Shown here: positions 1 through 7,855 of the stretch, one piece after another
Numbering within the stretch: position 1 is the stretch's first letter
How the letters are laid out: every line of letters begins with the position of its first letter
Source of the DNA: Pseudonocardia endophytica
Lineage (GTDB): Bacteria > Actinomycetota > Actinomycetes > Mycobacteriales > Pseudonocardiaceae
Direction of reading: 5' to 3'
NCBI RefSeq assembly: GCF_004339565.1
Contig: NZ_SMFZ01000002.1
Location: 744,001 to 808,000, forward strand
Length of the DNA: 64,000 nt
Program-made: the position numbers and the translations under genes
The notes under the pieces: model-generated
What the model was told of the DNA's origin: nothing
Database searches by the model: none
Seen by the model: the letters and a program-made list of their open reading frames with translations, nothing else

Positions 1-47
1 CCAGGTGTTCCTCGCCGGGGACGGCCTGTAGCTCACCTGCCCGGTGG

Positions 48-1235
48 TCAGGTGCACTGCGCGGCCGCGTTGCGGCGGCTGTGCTCGGCGATCATCTCCT
101 CGCGCCGCCGGGCCGCGTGCGCCGACCCGTCGGCGGAGAAGAACCCGTCGAGGCCCTCCGCCGCGCCGAGCGCGTTCACGGTCGCGCGCGGGAACATCGT
201 CCGCTCGTAGCGGAGCACCGCCGTCGCGACGTCCGGGCCGGCCAGGATCTCCCCGGCCAGCTCGGCGCCGTCGAGCATCGCCGAGTTCGCGCCCTCTCCG
301 GAGAACGGCGACATCACGTGCGCCGCGTCGCCGACCAGCGTCACCCCCGGCGTCGACGGCCAGGTGTGCGGCACCGGCAGGGCGTACAGCGGACGGCAGT
401 ACACGGCGTCGTCGCACGCGTCGATCATCGCGGTCAGGGCGGGCGCCCAGCCGTCGAACCGGCGGCGGAGCTCGGCACGCACCGCGACGGCGTCGTCGAA
501 CCGGGCGCCGGTCAGCGACAGCCCGGCGGCGACCGGCCAGTCGAGCGCGTCCCGGAACCCGGCGTAGACCCGCACGGATCCGTCGCCCTGGCGCTGCGCG
601 ACGAGTCCCTTCGCGTCCGCGGCCGAGAACATCCCGCCGCGCCCGACGAGCGCGGAGACGGCCGGGTGGGCCGTGTCGACGCAGCTGATCCGGAGCTCGA
701 CGAACGTCACGCCGGAGTACTCCGGGCGCGCCGCGGACAGCAGCGGCCGGACCACCGACCACGCGCCGTCGGCCCCGACGACGAGGTCCGCCGTCACCGA
801 CCCGCCGCCGGTCTCCAGCACGTGCCGGTCGCCGTCGCGGCGGATCTCGCGCACGGTCGTGCCCCACCGGACCGTGCCCGGCTCCAGGGCGTCCAGCAGC
901 AGGCTGCGCAGCACGCCGCGGTCGATCTCCGGGTTGGCCATGTCGTCCGGCGCGGTGATCTCCTCGGCCAGCACGGTGCCGTCGCGGTCCAGTACGCGCT
1001 GGTCCTGACCCTCCGGACGGCAGTGCCAGAGGAACGCGTCCAGCAGCCCGGCGGCGGCCAGCGCGTCCTGTCCCGATCCCTTCTTCATGTCGAGCGTGCC
1101 GCCCTGGTCGCGGCTGTGCGGTCCGTCGTCGCGTTCGAGGACGGTGACGGTGACGCCGCCCCGCTGCAGGGCCGCGGCGAGCGTCAGCCCGCCGGGCCCG
1201 GCTCCGACGACGGCGACGTGGGTGGTGGTGGTCAT
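48..1235 (-). CDS. TetX-like FAD-dependent monooxygenase
   Basis: A 395-residue flavin aromatic hydroxylase. Residues 5-35 form the FAD-binding Rossmann motif (VVGAGPGGL ending in LERD), GGTLDMKKGSGQ follows near residue 50, and the second FAD motif GDAAHVMSPFSGEG starts near residue 302. The GGTLD-x-x-KGSGQ segment and NPEIDRGVLRSLLL resemble the TetX tetracycline-inactivating family more than generic PHBH enzymes, so oxidation of a polycyclic or antibiotic-like substrate is plausible but not shown. I chose the ATG at 1235 because GGGAGG lies just upstream; the frame opens at 1277. It is transcribed divergently from the TetR gene across a perfect inverted repeat, which suggests inducible repression. 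Confidence 0.85.
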   Translation of the reverse strand: MTTTTHVAVVGAGPGGLTLAAALQRGGVTVTVLERDDGPHSRDQGGTLDMKKGSGQDALAAAGLLDAFLWHCRPEGQDQRVLDRDGTVLAEEITAPDDMANPEIDRGVLRSLLLDALEPGTVRWGTTVREIRRDGDRHVLETGGGSVTADLVVGADGAWSVVRPLLSAARPEYSGVTFVELRISCVDTAHPAVSALVGRGGMFSAADAKGLVAQRQGDGSVRVYAGFRDALDWPVAAGLSLTGARFDDAVAVRAELRRRFDGWAPALTAMIDACDDAVYCRPLYALPVPHTWPSTPGVTLVGDAAHVMSPFSGEGANSAMLDGAELAGEILAGPDVATAVLRYERTMFPRATVNALGAAEGLDGFFSADGSAHAARRREEMIAEHSRRNAAAQCT

Positions 1236-1293
1236 GGCGGCCTCCCGCGGGTCGTGGTTCTCGTCCGCGACGAGCATAGGTGAAGTCGCTCAG

Positions 1294-1334
1294 AAAGTGT
1301 AGTGACTACACTTTTGTAGTGAGTCAGCTATCAT
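1294..1334 (+). promoter_or_regulatory. TetR operator overlapping divergent promoters
   Basis: Positions 1294-1302 and 1306-1314 form a perfect 9-bp inverted repeat (AAAGTGTAG, spacer TGA, CTACACTTT). A TATCAT -10 box lies at 1329-1334, 7 nt before the GTG at 1342, so the regulator mRNA is probably leaderless. With a 17-nt spacer the -35 would fall at 1306-1311, inside the repeat, so bound repressor should block its own promoter and probably the monooxygenase promoter. Inference from position; no binding data. Confidence 0.75.
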
Positions 1335-1341
1335 TCCGTCC

Positions 1342-1950
1342 GTGTCCACCGCCGTCCCCGGCCGTCGCGAGCGCAAGAAGGCCGCCACCCGTCGGGCGCT
1401 CGCCGACGCCGCGCTGGAACTGTTCCTGGACCGCGGCTTCGACGGCGTGACCGTCGCCGAGATCGCCGACGCCGCCGACGTCTCGGTCACCACGCTGTTC
1501 AAGCATTTCCCCAGCAAGGAGGCGCTGCTGTTCGACGAGGACGGCGACCGTGAGGCCGACCTCACCGGCGCCGTGACCGGCCGGGCGGACGGGGAGACGG
1601 TGCTGGACGCGCTGCACCGGTGGTTCGTCGGACGGCTCGTCGCGCCGCCCCGCCGGCTCGGTGGCAGGGGCACGCCGACGGCGGAGGACATGGAGCGCTT
1701 CGGCGAGCTGCTCGGGTCCACCCCGTCGCTGCGCGAGTACGGCAGGCGGATGTGGGCCCGGCACGAGGACGCGCTGGCCGACGCGATCGCCGCCGAGGTG
1801 GGGGAGTCCGATCCGTCGCCCGCGGTCCGGGCGATCGCGAACATCGTCGTGCACCTGCCCGCACTGCTGCGCCGCGACGGCGTCGACCCCCGCGAGCAGC
1901 TGGACGCGACGTTCGCACTGCTGCGCGACGGCTGGGCGGAGCACGGTTAG
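1342..1950 (+). CDS. TetR/AcrR family transcriptional regulator
   Basis: A 202-residue repressor with an N-terminal TetR helix-turn-helix at residues 14-60 (AALELFLDRGFDGVTVAEIA, then VSVTTLFKHFPSKEALLF), followed by a helical ligand-binding domain. The start is GTG with no Shine-Dalgarno sequence and a -10 box 7 nt upstream. It is divergent from the TetX-like monooxygenase, and the palindrome between them is its likely operator. It therefore probably senses that enzyme's substrate. The CDF transporter follows 37 nt downstream with its own ribosome binding site. Confidence 0.88.
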   Translation: MSTAVPGRRERKKAATRRALADAALELFLDRGFDGVTVAEIADAADVSVTTLFKHFPSKEALLFDEDGDREADLTGAVTGRADGETVLDALHRWFVGRLVAPPRRLGGRGTPTAEDMERFGELLGSTPSLREYGRRMWARHEDALADAIAAEVGESDPSPAVRAIANIVVHLPALLRRDGVDPREQLDATFALLRDGWAEHG

Positions 1951-1987
1951 TCTCTGCCGAGCAATTCGGGACGAAACGGAGGCGCGC

Positions 1988-2911
1988 GTGTCGGCTGGAG
2001 GCGGAACGAGGGCGGTCGTCGCGGCACTGCTGGCGAACCTCGGGATCGCGGTCGCGAAGTTCGTCGGCTTCCTGATCACCGGGGCGTCGTCGATGCTGGC
2101 CGAGGCCGTGCACTCGGTGGCCGACACGGCCAACCAGGCACTGCTCCTGATCGGCGGCAAGCGCTCACGGCGCGCACCGACCGACGAGCACCCGTTCGGC
2201 TACGGGCGGGACCGCTACTTCTATGCGTTCGTCGTGGCGCTGCTGCTGTTCAGTCTCGGCGCCGTGTTCGCGGTCTACGAGGGCATCCACAAGATCGAGG
2301 AGCCGGAGGAGCTGACCAGCCCGATCGTCGCGATCGTGATCCTGCTGGTCGCGATCGTGCTGGAGGGCTTCTCGTTCCGGACGGCGATCCACGAGTCCCG
2401 GCCGCTGAAGGGCGACCGGACGTGGTGGCAGTTCATCCGCCAGGCGCACGTCCCCGAGCTGCCGGTGGTGCTGCTGGAGGACTTCGGCGCGCTGATCGGT
2501 CTGGTGCTGGCCCTGCTGGGCGTCGGGCTCACGGTGGCCACCGGCGACCCGGTCTTCGACGGGCTGGGCACGCTCGCCATCGGCATCCTGCTCGGGATCA
2601 TCGCGGTGATCCTGGTGATCGAGATGAAGAGCCTGTTGATCGGCGAGGGGGCTCTGCGGCCGGTGGTCGCGAGGATCGTGTCCGAGCTGGAGGCGGGCGA
2701 GGACGTCACGCGGTGCATCCATCTCAAGACCCAGTACCTGGGGCCGGAGGAGCTGCTGGTCGCCGCGAAGATCGCGCTGACGCCGGGGCTGTCGGTGGAG
2801 CGGGTCGCCCGCGCGATCGACGAGGCCGAGGCCCGCGTGCGCTCCGCCGTTCCGGAGGCGAGGGTGATGTACCTGGAGCCGGATCTGGACCGGACGCCCG
2901 CACGGGCGTGA
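1988..2911 (+). CDS. cation diffusion facilitator (CDF) metal exporter, ZnT9-like
   Basis: A 307-residue inner-membrane protein of the CDF family, which exports divalent metals such as Zn(II) in exchange for protons. Several hydrophobic segments cover residues 10-215. The transport site is recognisable as H-x3-D in AEAVHSVADTAN near residue 40, and as ED in LLEDFGALIG near residue 160. DEHPFGYGRDRYFYAF is typical of the SLC30A9/ZnT9-like branch. The soluble C-terminal domain (about 215-307) follows. The GTG at 1988 is preceded by ACGGAGG; the open frame extends further upstream into tetR, which I do not accept. The metal is not predictable from sequence alone. Confidence 0.85.
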   Translation: MSAGGGTRAVVAALLANLGIAVAKFVGFLITGASSMLAEAVHSVADTANQALLLIGGKRSRRAPTDEHPFGYGRDRYFYAFVVALLLFSLGAVFAVYEGIHKIEEPEELTSPIVAIVILLVAIVLEGFSFRTAIHESRPLKGDRTWWQFIRQAHVPELPVVLLEDFGALIGLVLALLGVGLTVATGDPVFDGLGTLAIGILLGIIAVILVIEMKSLLIGEGALRPVVARIVSELEAGEDVTRCIHLKTQYLGPEELLVAAKIALTPGLSVERVARAIDEAEARVRSAVPEARVMYLEPDLDRTPARA

Positions 2912-2915
2912 GCGT

Positions 2916-3083
2916 CTAGTGCCCCGTCAAGGAACGTCGGTGCCGAAATCGGCGGATCCAGGCGTTCGCCGGCAAGGCGCCGGCCGGGCCTCGTACCGGG
3001 CGTACTCGGCCCGGTCGGCAACGCCGCCGGCGGGCGCCTGGGCCGCCGAGTTCCGTGCCGAACGTTTCTGGACGGGGCACTAG
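2916..3083. repeat. 168-bp imperfect palindromic (MITE-like) element
   Basis: The ends 2916-2928 and 3071-3083 are perfect 13-bp inverted repeats (CTAGTGCCCCGTC and its complement). The similarity continues inward along both arms to a centre near 3000, with scattered mismatches, so the whole segment can fold into one long hairpin. It contains no ORF. Its outer CTAG supplies the TAG stop codon of the merR gene. It lies between two convergent genes, where it could also terminate both transcripts. Resemblance to a miniature inverted-repeat element is inference. Confidence 0.75.
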
Positions 3084-3400
3084 CGACGCCGGTCGCGTTC
3101 GAGCAGCTCGGTCTCGAGCTCGTGGATGCGGGCGTGCGCGGCCGAGAGCCTGGCCTCGAGCTCCAGGATCCGGACGGCCGCGAACAGCGTGAACCCGTCG
3201 TCGAACAGCACGCGGACGCGTGCGGCGTACTCGAGCTGGCGACGGGAGTACCTGCGGTGCCCACCGGACGAGCGGTGCGGGCTGACCACGCCCGCCTGGT
3301 CGAGGCTGCGCAGGAACGCGGGCTGGACCTCGAGTAGCTCGGCTGCCTTGCCCATGGCGACCGCGGGGTAGTCCTCGTCGTCGAGGCGGGACACTCCCAC
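3080..3400 (-). CDS. MerR-family regulator, HspR-like
   Basis: About 106 residues: a MerR winged helix (AMGKAAELLEVQPAFLRSLD ... SSGGHRRYSRRQLEYAARV) followed by a short coiled coil (LELEARLSAAHARIHELETE). HspR-type MerR proteins repress heat-shock genes, and this gene sits 69 nt downstream of hsp20 on the same strand, as expected for an autoregulated heat-shock operon. I chose the GTG at 3400 because a near-perfect Shine-Dalgarno (GGGAGGTGATCC, 3403-3414) precedes it; the frame can be read from 3409, but that codon lies inside the ribosome-binding sequence. The stop codon is inside the palindromic element at 2916-3083. Confidence 0.8.
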   Translation of the reverse strand: MGVSRLDDEDYPAVAMGKAAELLEVQPAFLRSLDQAGVVSPHRSSGGHRRYSRRQLEYAARVRVLFDDGFTLFAAVRILELEARLSAAHARIHELETELLERDRRR

Positions 3401-3469
3401 GCGGATCACCTCCCGGACGCGGCGGTCCCGCCGGTGGACTCCACCGGCGGGACCGCCCCGCGACGAACC

Positions 3470-3913
3470 TCAGACCTCGATCTCCTTGCGGTCACCGGTG
3501 CCGTGCTCGACCGAGATCGAGCGCGCCTTGGCCCGCTCGGCCACCGGGATCCGCACGGTCAACACACCGGCATCGTAGTGCGCGGTGATCCGGTCGGTGT
3601 CCAGGTTCTCGCCGAGGAACAGCTGGCGGGAGTACGCGCCGTGGGAACGCTCGGAGGCGACCATCTCGACGTCGTCACCACGGTCGCCGGGCCGGCGCTC
3701 GGCCTTGACCGTCAGGACGTTGCGCTCGACGGCGAGGTCGACCGCGGACGGGTCGACACCCGGCAGGTCGAACTCGACGACGAACTCCTCGCCGTGCCGG
3801 TAGGCGTCCATCGGCATGGCCGTCGGACGGCTCCAGGTGCCGCTGGGAAAGCCGGCGAACGCGCTCTGGGCGAGGCGGTCGAACTCACGGAACGGGTCGG
3901 TGCGCATCAACAT
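3470..3913 (-). CDS. hsp20: Hsp20/alpha-crystallin small heat-shock protein
   Basis: A 147-residue ATP-independent chaperone that holds unfolding proteins in large oligomers. The alpha-crystallin domain spans about residues 40-135: it opens with PMDAYRHGEEFVVEFDLPGV and closes with the family signature YDAGVLTVRIPV. The N-terminal arm (MLMRTDPFREFDRLAQ) is typical of actinobacterial Hsp18/Hsp20. A GAGAGGAAG ribosome binding site lies about 10 nt before the ATG. The downstream merR gene is probably cotranscribed and regulates it. Confidence 0.92.
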   Translation of the reverse strand: MLMRTDPFREFDRLAQSAFAGFPSGTWSRPTAMPMDAYRHGEEFVVEFDLPGVDPSAVDLAVERNVLTVKAERRPGDRGDDVEMVASERSHGAYSRQLFLGENLDTDRITAHYDAGVLTVRIPVAERAKARSISVEHGTGDRKEIEV

Positions 3914-4000
3914 CTCGAACCACTTCCTCTCGCTCGTGCCGCCCGGGTCGGCGGCTGCGGATCGGAGGGGCGCCAGGATCGAGCCGGTGCCCCCGCTGAC

Positions 4001-4024
4001 GAATATCTATAGTTTGCACTCAAG
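4001..4024 (-). promoter_or_regulatory. AT-rich hsp20 promoter region with a HAIR half-site
   Basis: On the minus strand this reads CTTGAGT (4018-4024) followed by an AT-rich stretch, unusual in this GC-rich window. CTTGAGT is the left half of the HspR operator HAIR (CTTGAGT-N7-ACTCAAG); the right half is degenerate. It lies about 90 nt upstream of hsp20, consistent with a heat-shock promoter under the adjacent MerR protein. The exact -10/-35 boxes are not clear. Confidence 0.4.
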
Positions 4025-4072
4025 ATTTTTGCCTGGCAAGGGTCGAGATACTCGGCTGATCGGGTGAAAATC

Positions 4073-4582
4073 TCAGTACGTGTGCGGCGGGCGGTGGTGC
4101 TCGAAGATCAGGCTGGTGCGGGTGCCCGCCACGTCGGTGTCCTCGTTCAGCGAGGTGACGAGGTCGCGCAGCGAGCCGCTGTCCGCCGTGGCGACGTGCA
4201 GCAGGTAGTCGTCCTCGCCGGCGAGGAAATAGACGTCCCGCACCTCGGGGCGGCGCCCGACCCGCTCCACGAACGCGGCCAGCCTGCTGCGCGCGTCGCT
4301 CTGCAGGCGGACCGAGATCATCGACTGCAGGGGGTGTCCGGTGGCTGCCGGGTCCACGTCGGCGTGGTAACCGCGGATCACCCCGCGTTCCCGCAGCGAG
4401 CGGATCCGTCCCAGGCAGGTGGACGGTGCGATGCCGACCTGCTCGGCCAGTGCGTTGTTCGGCGTACGGGCGTCCAGTTCGAGCAGGCGCAGCAGTGCGC
4501 GGTCGACGCCGTCCAGTGGAGCCCGCACATCGTTCGGCGACGGAGGGCTGGATCGCCGGTGTTTCGACGATGTTTCGGTCAT
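4073..4582 (-). CDS. aldR: Lrp/AsnC regulator, AldR-like
   Basis: A 169-residue Lrp/AsnC protein: an N-terminal winged helix (LDGVDRALLRLLELDARTPN ... PSTCLGRIRSLRERGVI, about residues 22-70), then a RAM ligand-binding domain (MISVRLQSDARSRLAAFVE ... VYFLAGEDDYLLHV). It is divergent from alanine dehydrogenase. In mycobacteria the same pairing is AldR, an amino-acid-sensing regulator of ald. The specific symbol rests on this pairing. Confidence 0.82.
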   Translation of the reverse strand: MTETSSKHRRSSPPSPNDVRAPLDGVDRALLRLLELDARTPNNALAEQVGIAPSTCLGRIRSLRERGVIRGYHADVDPAATGHPLQSMISVRLQSDARSRLAAFVERVGRRPEVRDVYFLAGEDDYLLHVATADSGSLRDLVTSLNEDTDVAGTRTSLIFEHHRPPHTY

Positions 4583-4681
4583 ATCGCCAGTCTAGAGAAT
4601 TATCCTCGGAATGCTTGGCGTCGACTGTCGACTTCTTCACCATTGAGGGGAGTGAGCCGACGTCGACGAGGAGGAGCGACG
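4583..4681. promoter_or_regulatory. aldR-ald divergent control region
   Basis: This 99-bp spacer holds two GTCGAC hexamers at 4620-4625 and 4627-4632, spaced 7 bp, and an AT-rich patch at 4594-4606 that may contain the promoter boxes. It ends with the ald ribosome binding site (GAGGAG near 4670). Lrp-type regulators bind short repeated palindromes, so these hexamers are candidate AldR contacts. Low confidence. Confidence 0.35.
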
Positions 4682-5794
4682 GTGCGCATCTCGGTGCCGA
4701 AGGAGACCAAGAACAACGAGTTCCGGGTGGCGCTGACCCCGGCAGGCGTGCACGAGCTCGTCGAACGCGGGCACGAGGTGATCGTGCAGCACGACGCGGG
4801 CACCGGCTCCGCCGTCTCGGACGCGGACTTCAAGGACGCGGGCGCGCAGATCCTGGACGACCCGGCCGAGGTCTGGGGCGCCGCCGAGCTGCTGCTCAAG
4901 GTCAAGGAGCCGATCGAGTCCGAGTACGGCTTCCTGCGTCCCGACCTGACGCTGTTCACCTACCTGCACCTGGCCGCGTCGCGCCCCTGCACGGACGCGC
5001 TGCTCGCCGGCGGCACCACGGCCATCGCCTACGAGACCGTCCGCACCGCCGACGGCCGCCTGCCGCTGCTGGCGCCGATGAGCGAGGTCGCCGGACGTCT
5101 GGCGCCGCAGGCCGGCGCCTACCACCTGATGGCCAACCACGGCGGTCGCGGCGTGCTGATGGGCGGCGTGCCGGGGACGCCCGGCGCCGACGTCGTCGTG
5201 CTCGGGGCCGGTGTGGCCGGCGCGAACGCCACCGCGATCGCGGTCGGCATGGGCGCCCAGGTCACCGTGCTGGACATCGACGTGGACAAGCTGCGCGCGC
5301 TCGACGATCGCTACGCCGGCCGCGTCCGCACCCGGTACTCGACGACGCTGGCCGTGCGCGAGGCCGTCGAGAACGCCGACCTGGTCATCGGCGCCGTGCT
5401 CGTCCCCGGTGCGAAGGCCCCGACCCTCGTGCCGAACGAGCTGGTCGCGCGCATGCGGTCCGGCGCAGTGCTCGTCGACGTCGCGATCGACCAGGGCGGC
5501 TGCTTCGCCGACTCCCGGCCGACCACGCATGCCGAGCCGACCTACGCCGTGCACGACACCGTCTTCTACTGCGTCGCGAACATGCCCGGCGCCGTCCCGC
5601 ACACGTCCACCCGCGCGCTGACGAACGCGACCCTGCCGTACGTGCTGCGCCTGGCCGACCATGGCTGGCGGGACGCGCTGGCGGCCGACCCGGCTCTCGC
5701 GGGCGGCCTGAACGCGCACGCGGGGGAGCTGTACTCGGCCGAGGTCGCCGACGCGCACGGGCTGCCGTACAGCCGTCTCGGCGCGACGAGCTGA
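4682..5794 (+). CDS. ald: alanine dehydrogenase
   Basis: A 370-residue NAD-dependent L-alanine dehydrogenase, which interconverts alanine with pyruvate plus ammonia; the length matches the family. The N-terminus RISVPKETKNNEFRVALTP is diagnostic, LHLAAS near residue 95 holds the catalytic histidine, and VVVLGAGVAGANATAIAVGM (about 168-187) is the NAD-binding Rossmann motif. The GTG at 4682 follows GAGGAG by 7 nt; the much longer open frame upstream overlaps aldR and is rejected. It is divergent from the probable regulator aldR. A strong hairpin follows the stop. Confidence 0.93.
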   Translation: MRISVPKETKNNEFRVALTPAGVHELVERGHEVIVQHDAGTGSAVSDADFKDAGAQILDDPAEVWGAAELLLKVKEPIESEYGFLRPDLTLFTYLHLAASRPCTDALLAGGTTAIAYETVRTADGRLPLLAPMSEVAGRLAPQAGAYHLMANHGGRGVLMGGVPGTPGADVVVLGAGVAGANATAIAVGMGAQVTVLDIDVDKLRALDDRYAGRVRTRYSTTLAVREAVENADLVIGAVLVPGAKAPTLVPNELVARMRSGAVLVDVAIDQGGCFADSRPTTHAEPTYAVHDTVFYCVANMPGAVPHTSTRALTNATLPYVLRLADHGWRDALAADPALAGGLNAHAGELYSAEVADAHGLPYSRLGATS

Positions 5795-5820
5795 GGAAAA
5801 CCTCAACGTTCTCCCAGTTC

Positions 5821-5855
5821 GGATCCCTCGCCCTTTCCCGAAGGGCGGGGGATCC
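5821..5855 (+). terminator. hairpin between ald and permease
   Basis: A 15-bp stem (5821-5835 with 5841-5855, one G-T pair) closes a TCCCG loop. It lacks a T-tract, as is common for actinobacterial terminators. It ends 15 nt before the permease start, so it could also act as an attenuator or occlude initiation there. Confidence 0.65.
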
Positions 5856-5870
5856 GTAGGTTCCCGCCCC

Positions 5871-7418
5871 ATGACGGTCACGAGCCGCCCCGGCGGGGGA
5901 CGCAGGGTCAAATCGGTCGAACAGTCGATCCGTGACACCGACGAACCCGACAGCAAACTCAGCAAGTCCCTCGGCACGCTCGACCTCATCGTGTTCGGCG
6001 TCGCCGTGGTCATCGGTGCGGGCATCTTCACGCTGACCGCGCGGACGGCGGGCAACGTCGCCGGGCCCGCCGTGTCGCTGTCGTTCGTGCTCGCCGCGAT
6101 CGCCTGCGGTCTGGCCGCGCTCTGCTACGCGGAGTTCGCCTCGACGGTGCCGGTGGCCGGCAGCGCGTACACGTTCTCCTACGCGACGTTCGGCGAGTTC
6201 ATCGCGTGGATCATCGGCTGGGACCTGGTCCTGGAGTTCGCGGTCGGCTCGGCGTACGTCTCCACGGGCTGGTCGGAGTACCTCCAGGAGGTGCTCGGGC
6301 TGATGGGGCTCGAGGTCAAGACGAAGTTCGAGCTCGGTGGGTTCTTCACGTTCAACTGGGGCGCGCTGCTGCTCGTCGTCGTGCTCGCGTTCCTGCTCTA
6401 CCGGGGCACGAAGCTGTCCAGCCGGGTCAGTCTCGTGATCACCGGCATCAAGGTCGCGATCGTCCTCTTCGTGATCATCCTGGGTGCGTTCTTCATCCGG
6501 GCGCAGAACTACTCGCCGTTCATCCCGCCGCCGGCGGCGGGCACCACCGAGACCGGCACCGGGATCCAGCAGTCGCTCCTCTCGCTGTTCGGTGGCGCGT
6601 CGTCGAGCGTGTTCGGCCTCTACGGCGTGTTCGCCGCGGCCGCCGTCGTGTTCTTCGCGTTCATCGGGTTCGACGCCGTCGCCACCACCGCCGAGGAGAC
6701 CCGCAACCCGGCCAAGTCCCTGCCGCGCGGCATCATCGGCTCGCTCGTCATCGTCACCGTGCTGTACGTCGCCGTCACGCTGGTGATCAGCGGGATGGTG
6801 CCCTACACGGAGCTGGCCACGCAGAACGGCGAGTCGAAGACGCTGGCGTCGGCGTTCGCCATCGTCGGGGCCCCCTGGGCGGCCGCGATCATCGCCGTCG
6901 GAGCGCTGGCCGGTCTGACCACGGTCGTCATGGTGCTGATGCTCGGCCAGATCCGGATCATGTTCGCGATGTCCCGCGACGGGCTGCTGCCCACCGGGCT
7001 GGCCAAGACGAACGAGCGCGGGACGCCGGGCAGGGCGACCTGGCTGATCGGCACGGTGGTCGCGCTGGTGGCGACGTTCTTCCCGGCCGAGGACCTCGAG
7101 CAGATGGTCAACATCGGGACGCTGTCGGCGTTCGTGCTGGTCTCGATCGGCGTGATCGTGCTGCGCCGGACCCGCCCGGAGCTGCCGCGCTCGTTCCGTA
7201 CGCCGCTCGTGCCGCTGGTCCCGATCCTGGCCGTGCTGGCCTGCGTGTGGCTGATGCTGAACCTGTCCGTCGAGACCTGGCTGCGGTTCATCATCTGGAT
7301 GGTCGTCGGTGTGATCGTCTACTTCACGTACTCGAAGCGGAACTCGGTACTCGGACGTCGCGAGCGGGGCGAGCTCCCGACCCAGGCCGCCGACTCCGGC
7401 GGTTCCGACCAGAGCTGA
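5871..7418 (+). CDS. APC-family amino acid permease (CAT-like)
   Basis: A 515-residue integral membrane amino-acid transporter with about 12 hydrophobic segments between residues 40 and 490. The first is LIVFGVAVVIGAGIFTLTAR, carrying the GAGIF substrate-binding turn of APC permeases. FFAFIGFDAVATTAEETRNP in the middle is the TM6 region signature of the cationic/CAT-YfnA subgroup. The soluble C-terminus is short. It follows ald, suggesting coordinated amino-acid uptake and catabolism, though a hairpin separates them. Substrate not determined. Confidence 0.88.
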   Translation: MTVTSRPGGGRRVKSVEQSIRDTDEPDSKLSKSLGTLDLIVFGVAVVIGAGIFTLTARTAGNVAGPAVSLSFVLAAIACGLAALCYAEFASTVPVAGSAYTFSYATFGEFIAWIIGWDLVLEFAVGSAYVSTGWSEYLQEVLGLMGLEVKTKFELGGFFTFNWGALLLVVVLAFLLYRGTKLSSRVSLVITGIKVAIVLFVIILGAFFIRAQNYSPFIPPPAAGTTETGTGIQQSLLSLFGGASSSVFGLYGVFAAAAVVFFAFIGFDAVATTAEETRNPAKSLPRGIIGSLVIVTVLYVAVTLVISGMVPYTELATQNGESKTLASAFAIVGAPWAAAIIAVGALAGLTTVVMVLMLGQIRIMFAMSRDGLLPTGLAKTNERGTPGRATWLIGTVVALVATFFPAEDLEQMVNIGTLSAFVLVSIGVIVLRRTRPELPRSFRTPLVPLVPILAVLACVWLMLNLSVETWLRFIIWMVVGVIVYFTYSKRNSVLGRRERGELPTQAADSGGSDQS

Positions 7419-7426
7419 TCTGCTGC

Positions 7427-7463
7427 GACGAGGGGGTGGCCGATCTCCGGTCACCCCCTCGTC
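7427..7463. terminator. bidirectional terminator hairpin
   Basis: GACGAGGGGGTG at 7427-7438 pairs with 7452-7463, leaving a 13-nt loop. It lies between the convergent permease and DUF1761 genes and can serve both. Confidence 0.75.
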
Positions 7464-7471
7464 GTGCCCGG

Positions 7472-7855
7472 TCAGAATCCGATCGCGACGATCGCGGTGA
7501 CGACCACGAGCTTGACCAGCCAGTCGCCCGCGTGGATCGCGGCCAGGGCCACCGGGACGCGTTCGTGGAACACCGAACCGGCGAGCAGCACGACCGGGAA
7601 CGCCAGCCAGAGGCCGAGCGCGAGCACGATCGCGCCGCCGAAGCCCGGGTCCAGACGCGCGACGAGCAGGCCGAGCACGACGGCGAGCACGACGTTGCGG
7701 ACGACCTCCACCCCCACCGTCGCGGCCGCCGGGCGTCGGGGACCCGCGTAGGCGGGGGAGAGCTCCGCCAGTCGGGAGCCCAGTGCGCCGTAGTAGGCGC
7801 TGCTGAGCACGAACGCCGCCACCACGGCCCCGATGGTCGCGAGGACGGCGCTCAT
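7472..7855 (-). CDS. DUF1761 family membrane protein
   Basis: A 127-residue protein with four hydrophobic segments, beginning MSAVLATIGAVVAAFVLSSA followed by YYGALG, the pattern of DUF1761 (function unknown). I use the ATG at 7855, which overlaps the stop of the upstream DUF1905 gene as ATGA, indicating translational coupling. The frame continues further upstream but is then antisense-like. The pair is probably one small operon. Confidence 0.72.
   Translation of the reverse strand: MSAVLATIGAVVAAFVLSSAYYGALGSRLAELSPAYAGPRRPAAATVGVEVVRNVVLAVVLGLLVARLDPGFGGAIVLALGLWLAFPVVLLAGSVFHERVPVALAAIHAGDWLVKLVVVTAIVAIGF

Noticed and set aside
2..31. End of a plus-strand frame reading QVFLAGDGL then stop
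   Set aside because: Possibly the C-terminus of an upstream gene, but nine residues cannot be identified or even shown to be coding.
1661..1987. Upstream extension of the CDF transporter frame
   Set aside because: Overlaps tetR in another frame; the start at 1988 has ACGGAGG and a family-like N-terminus.
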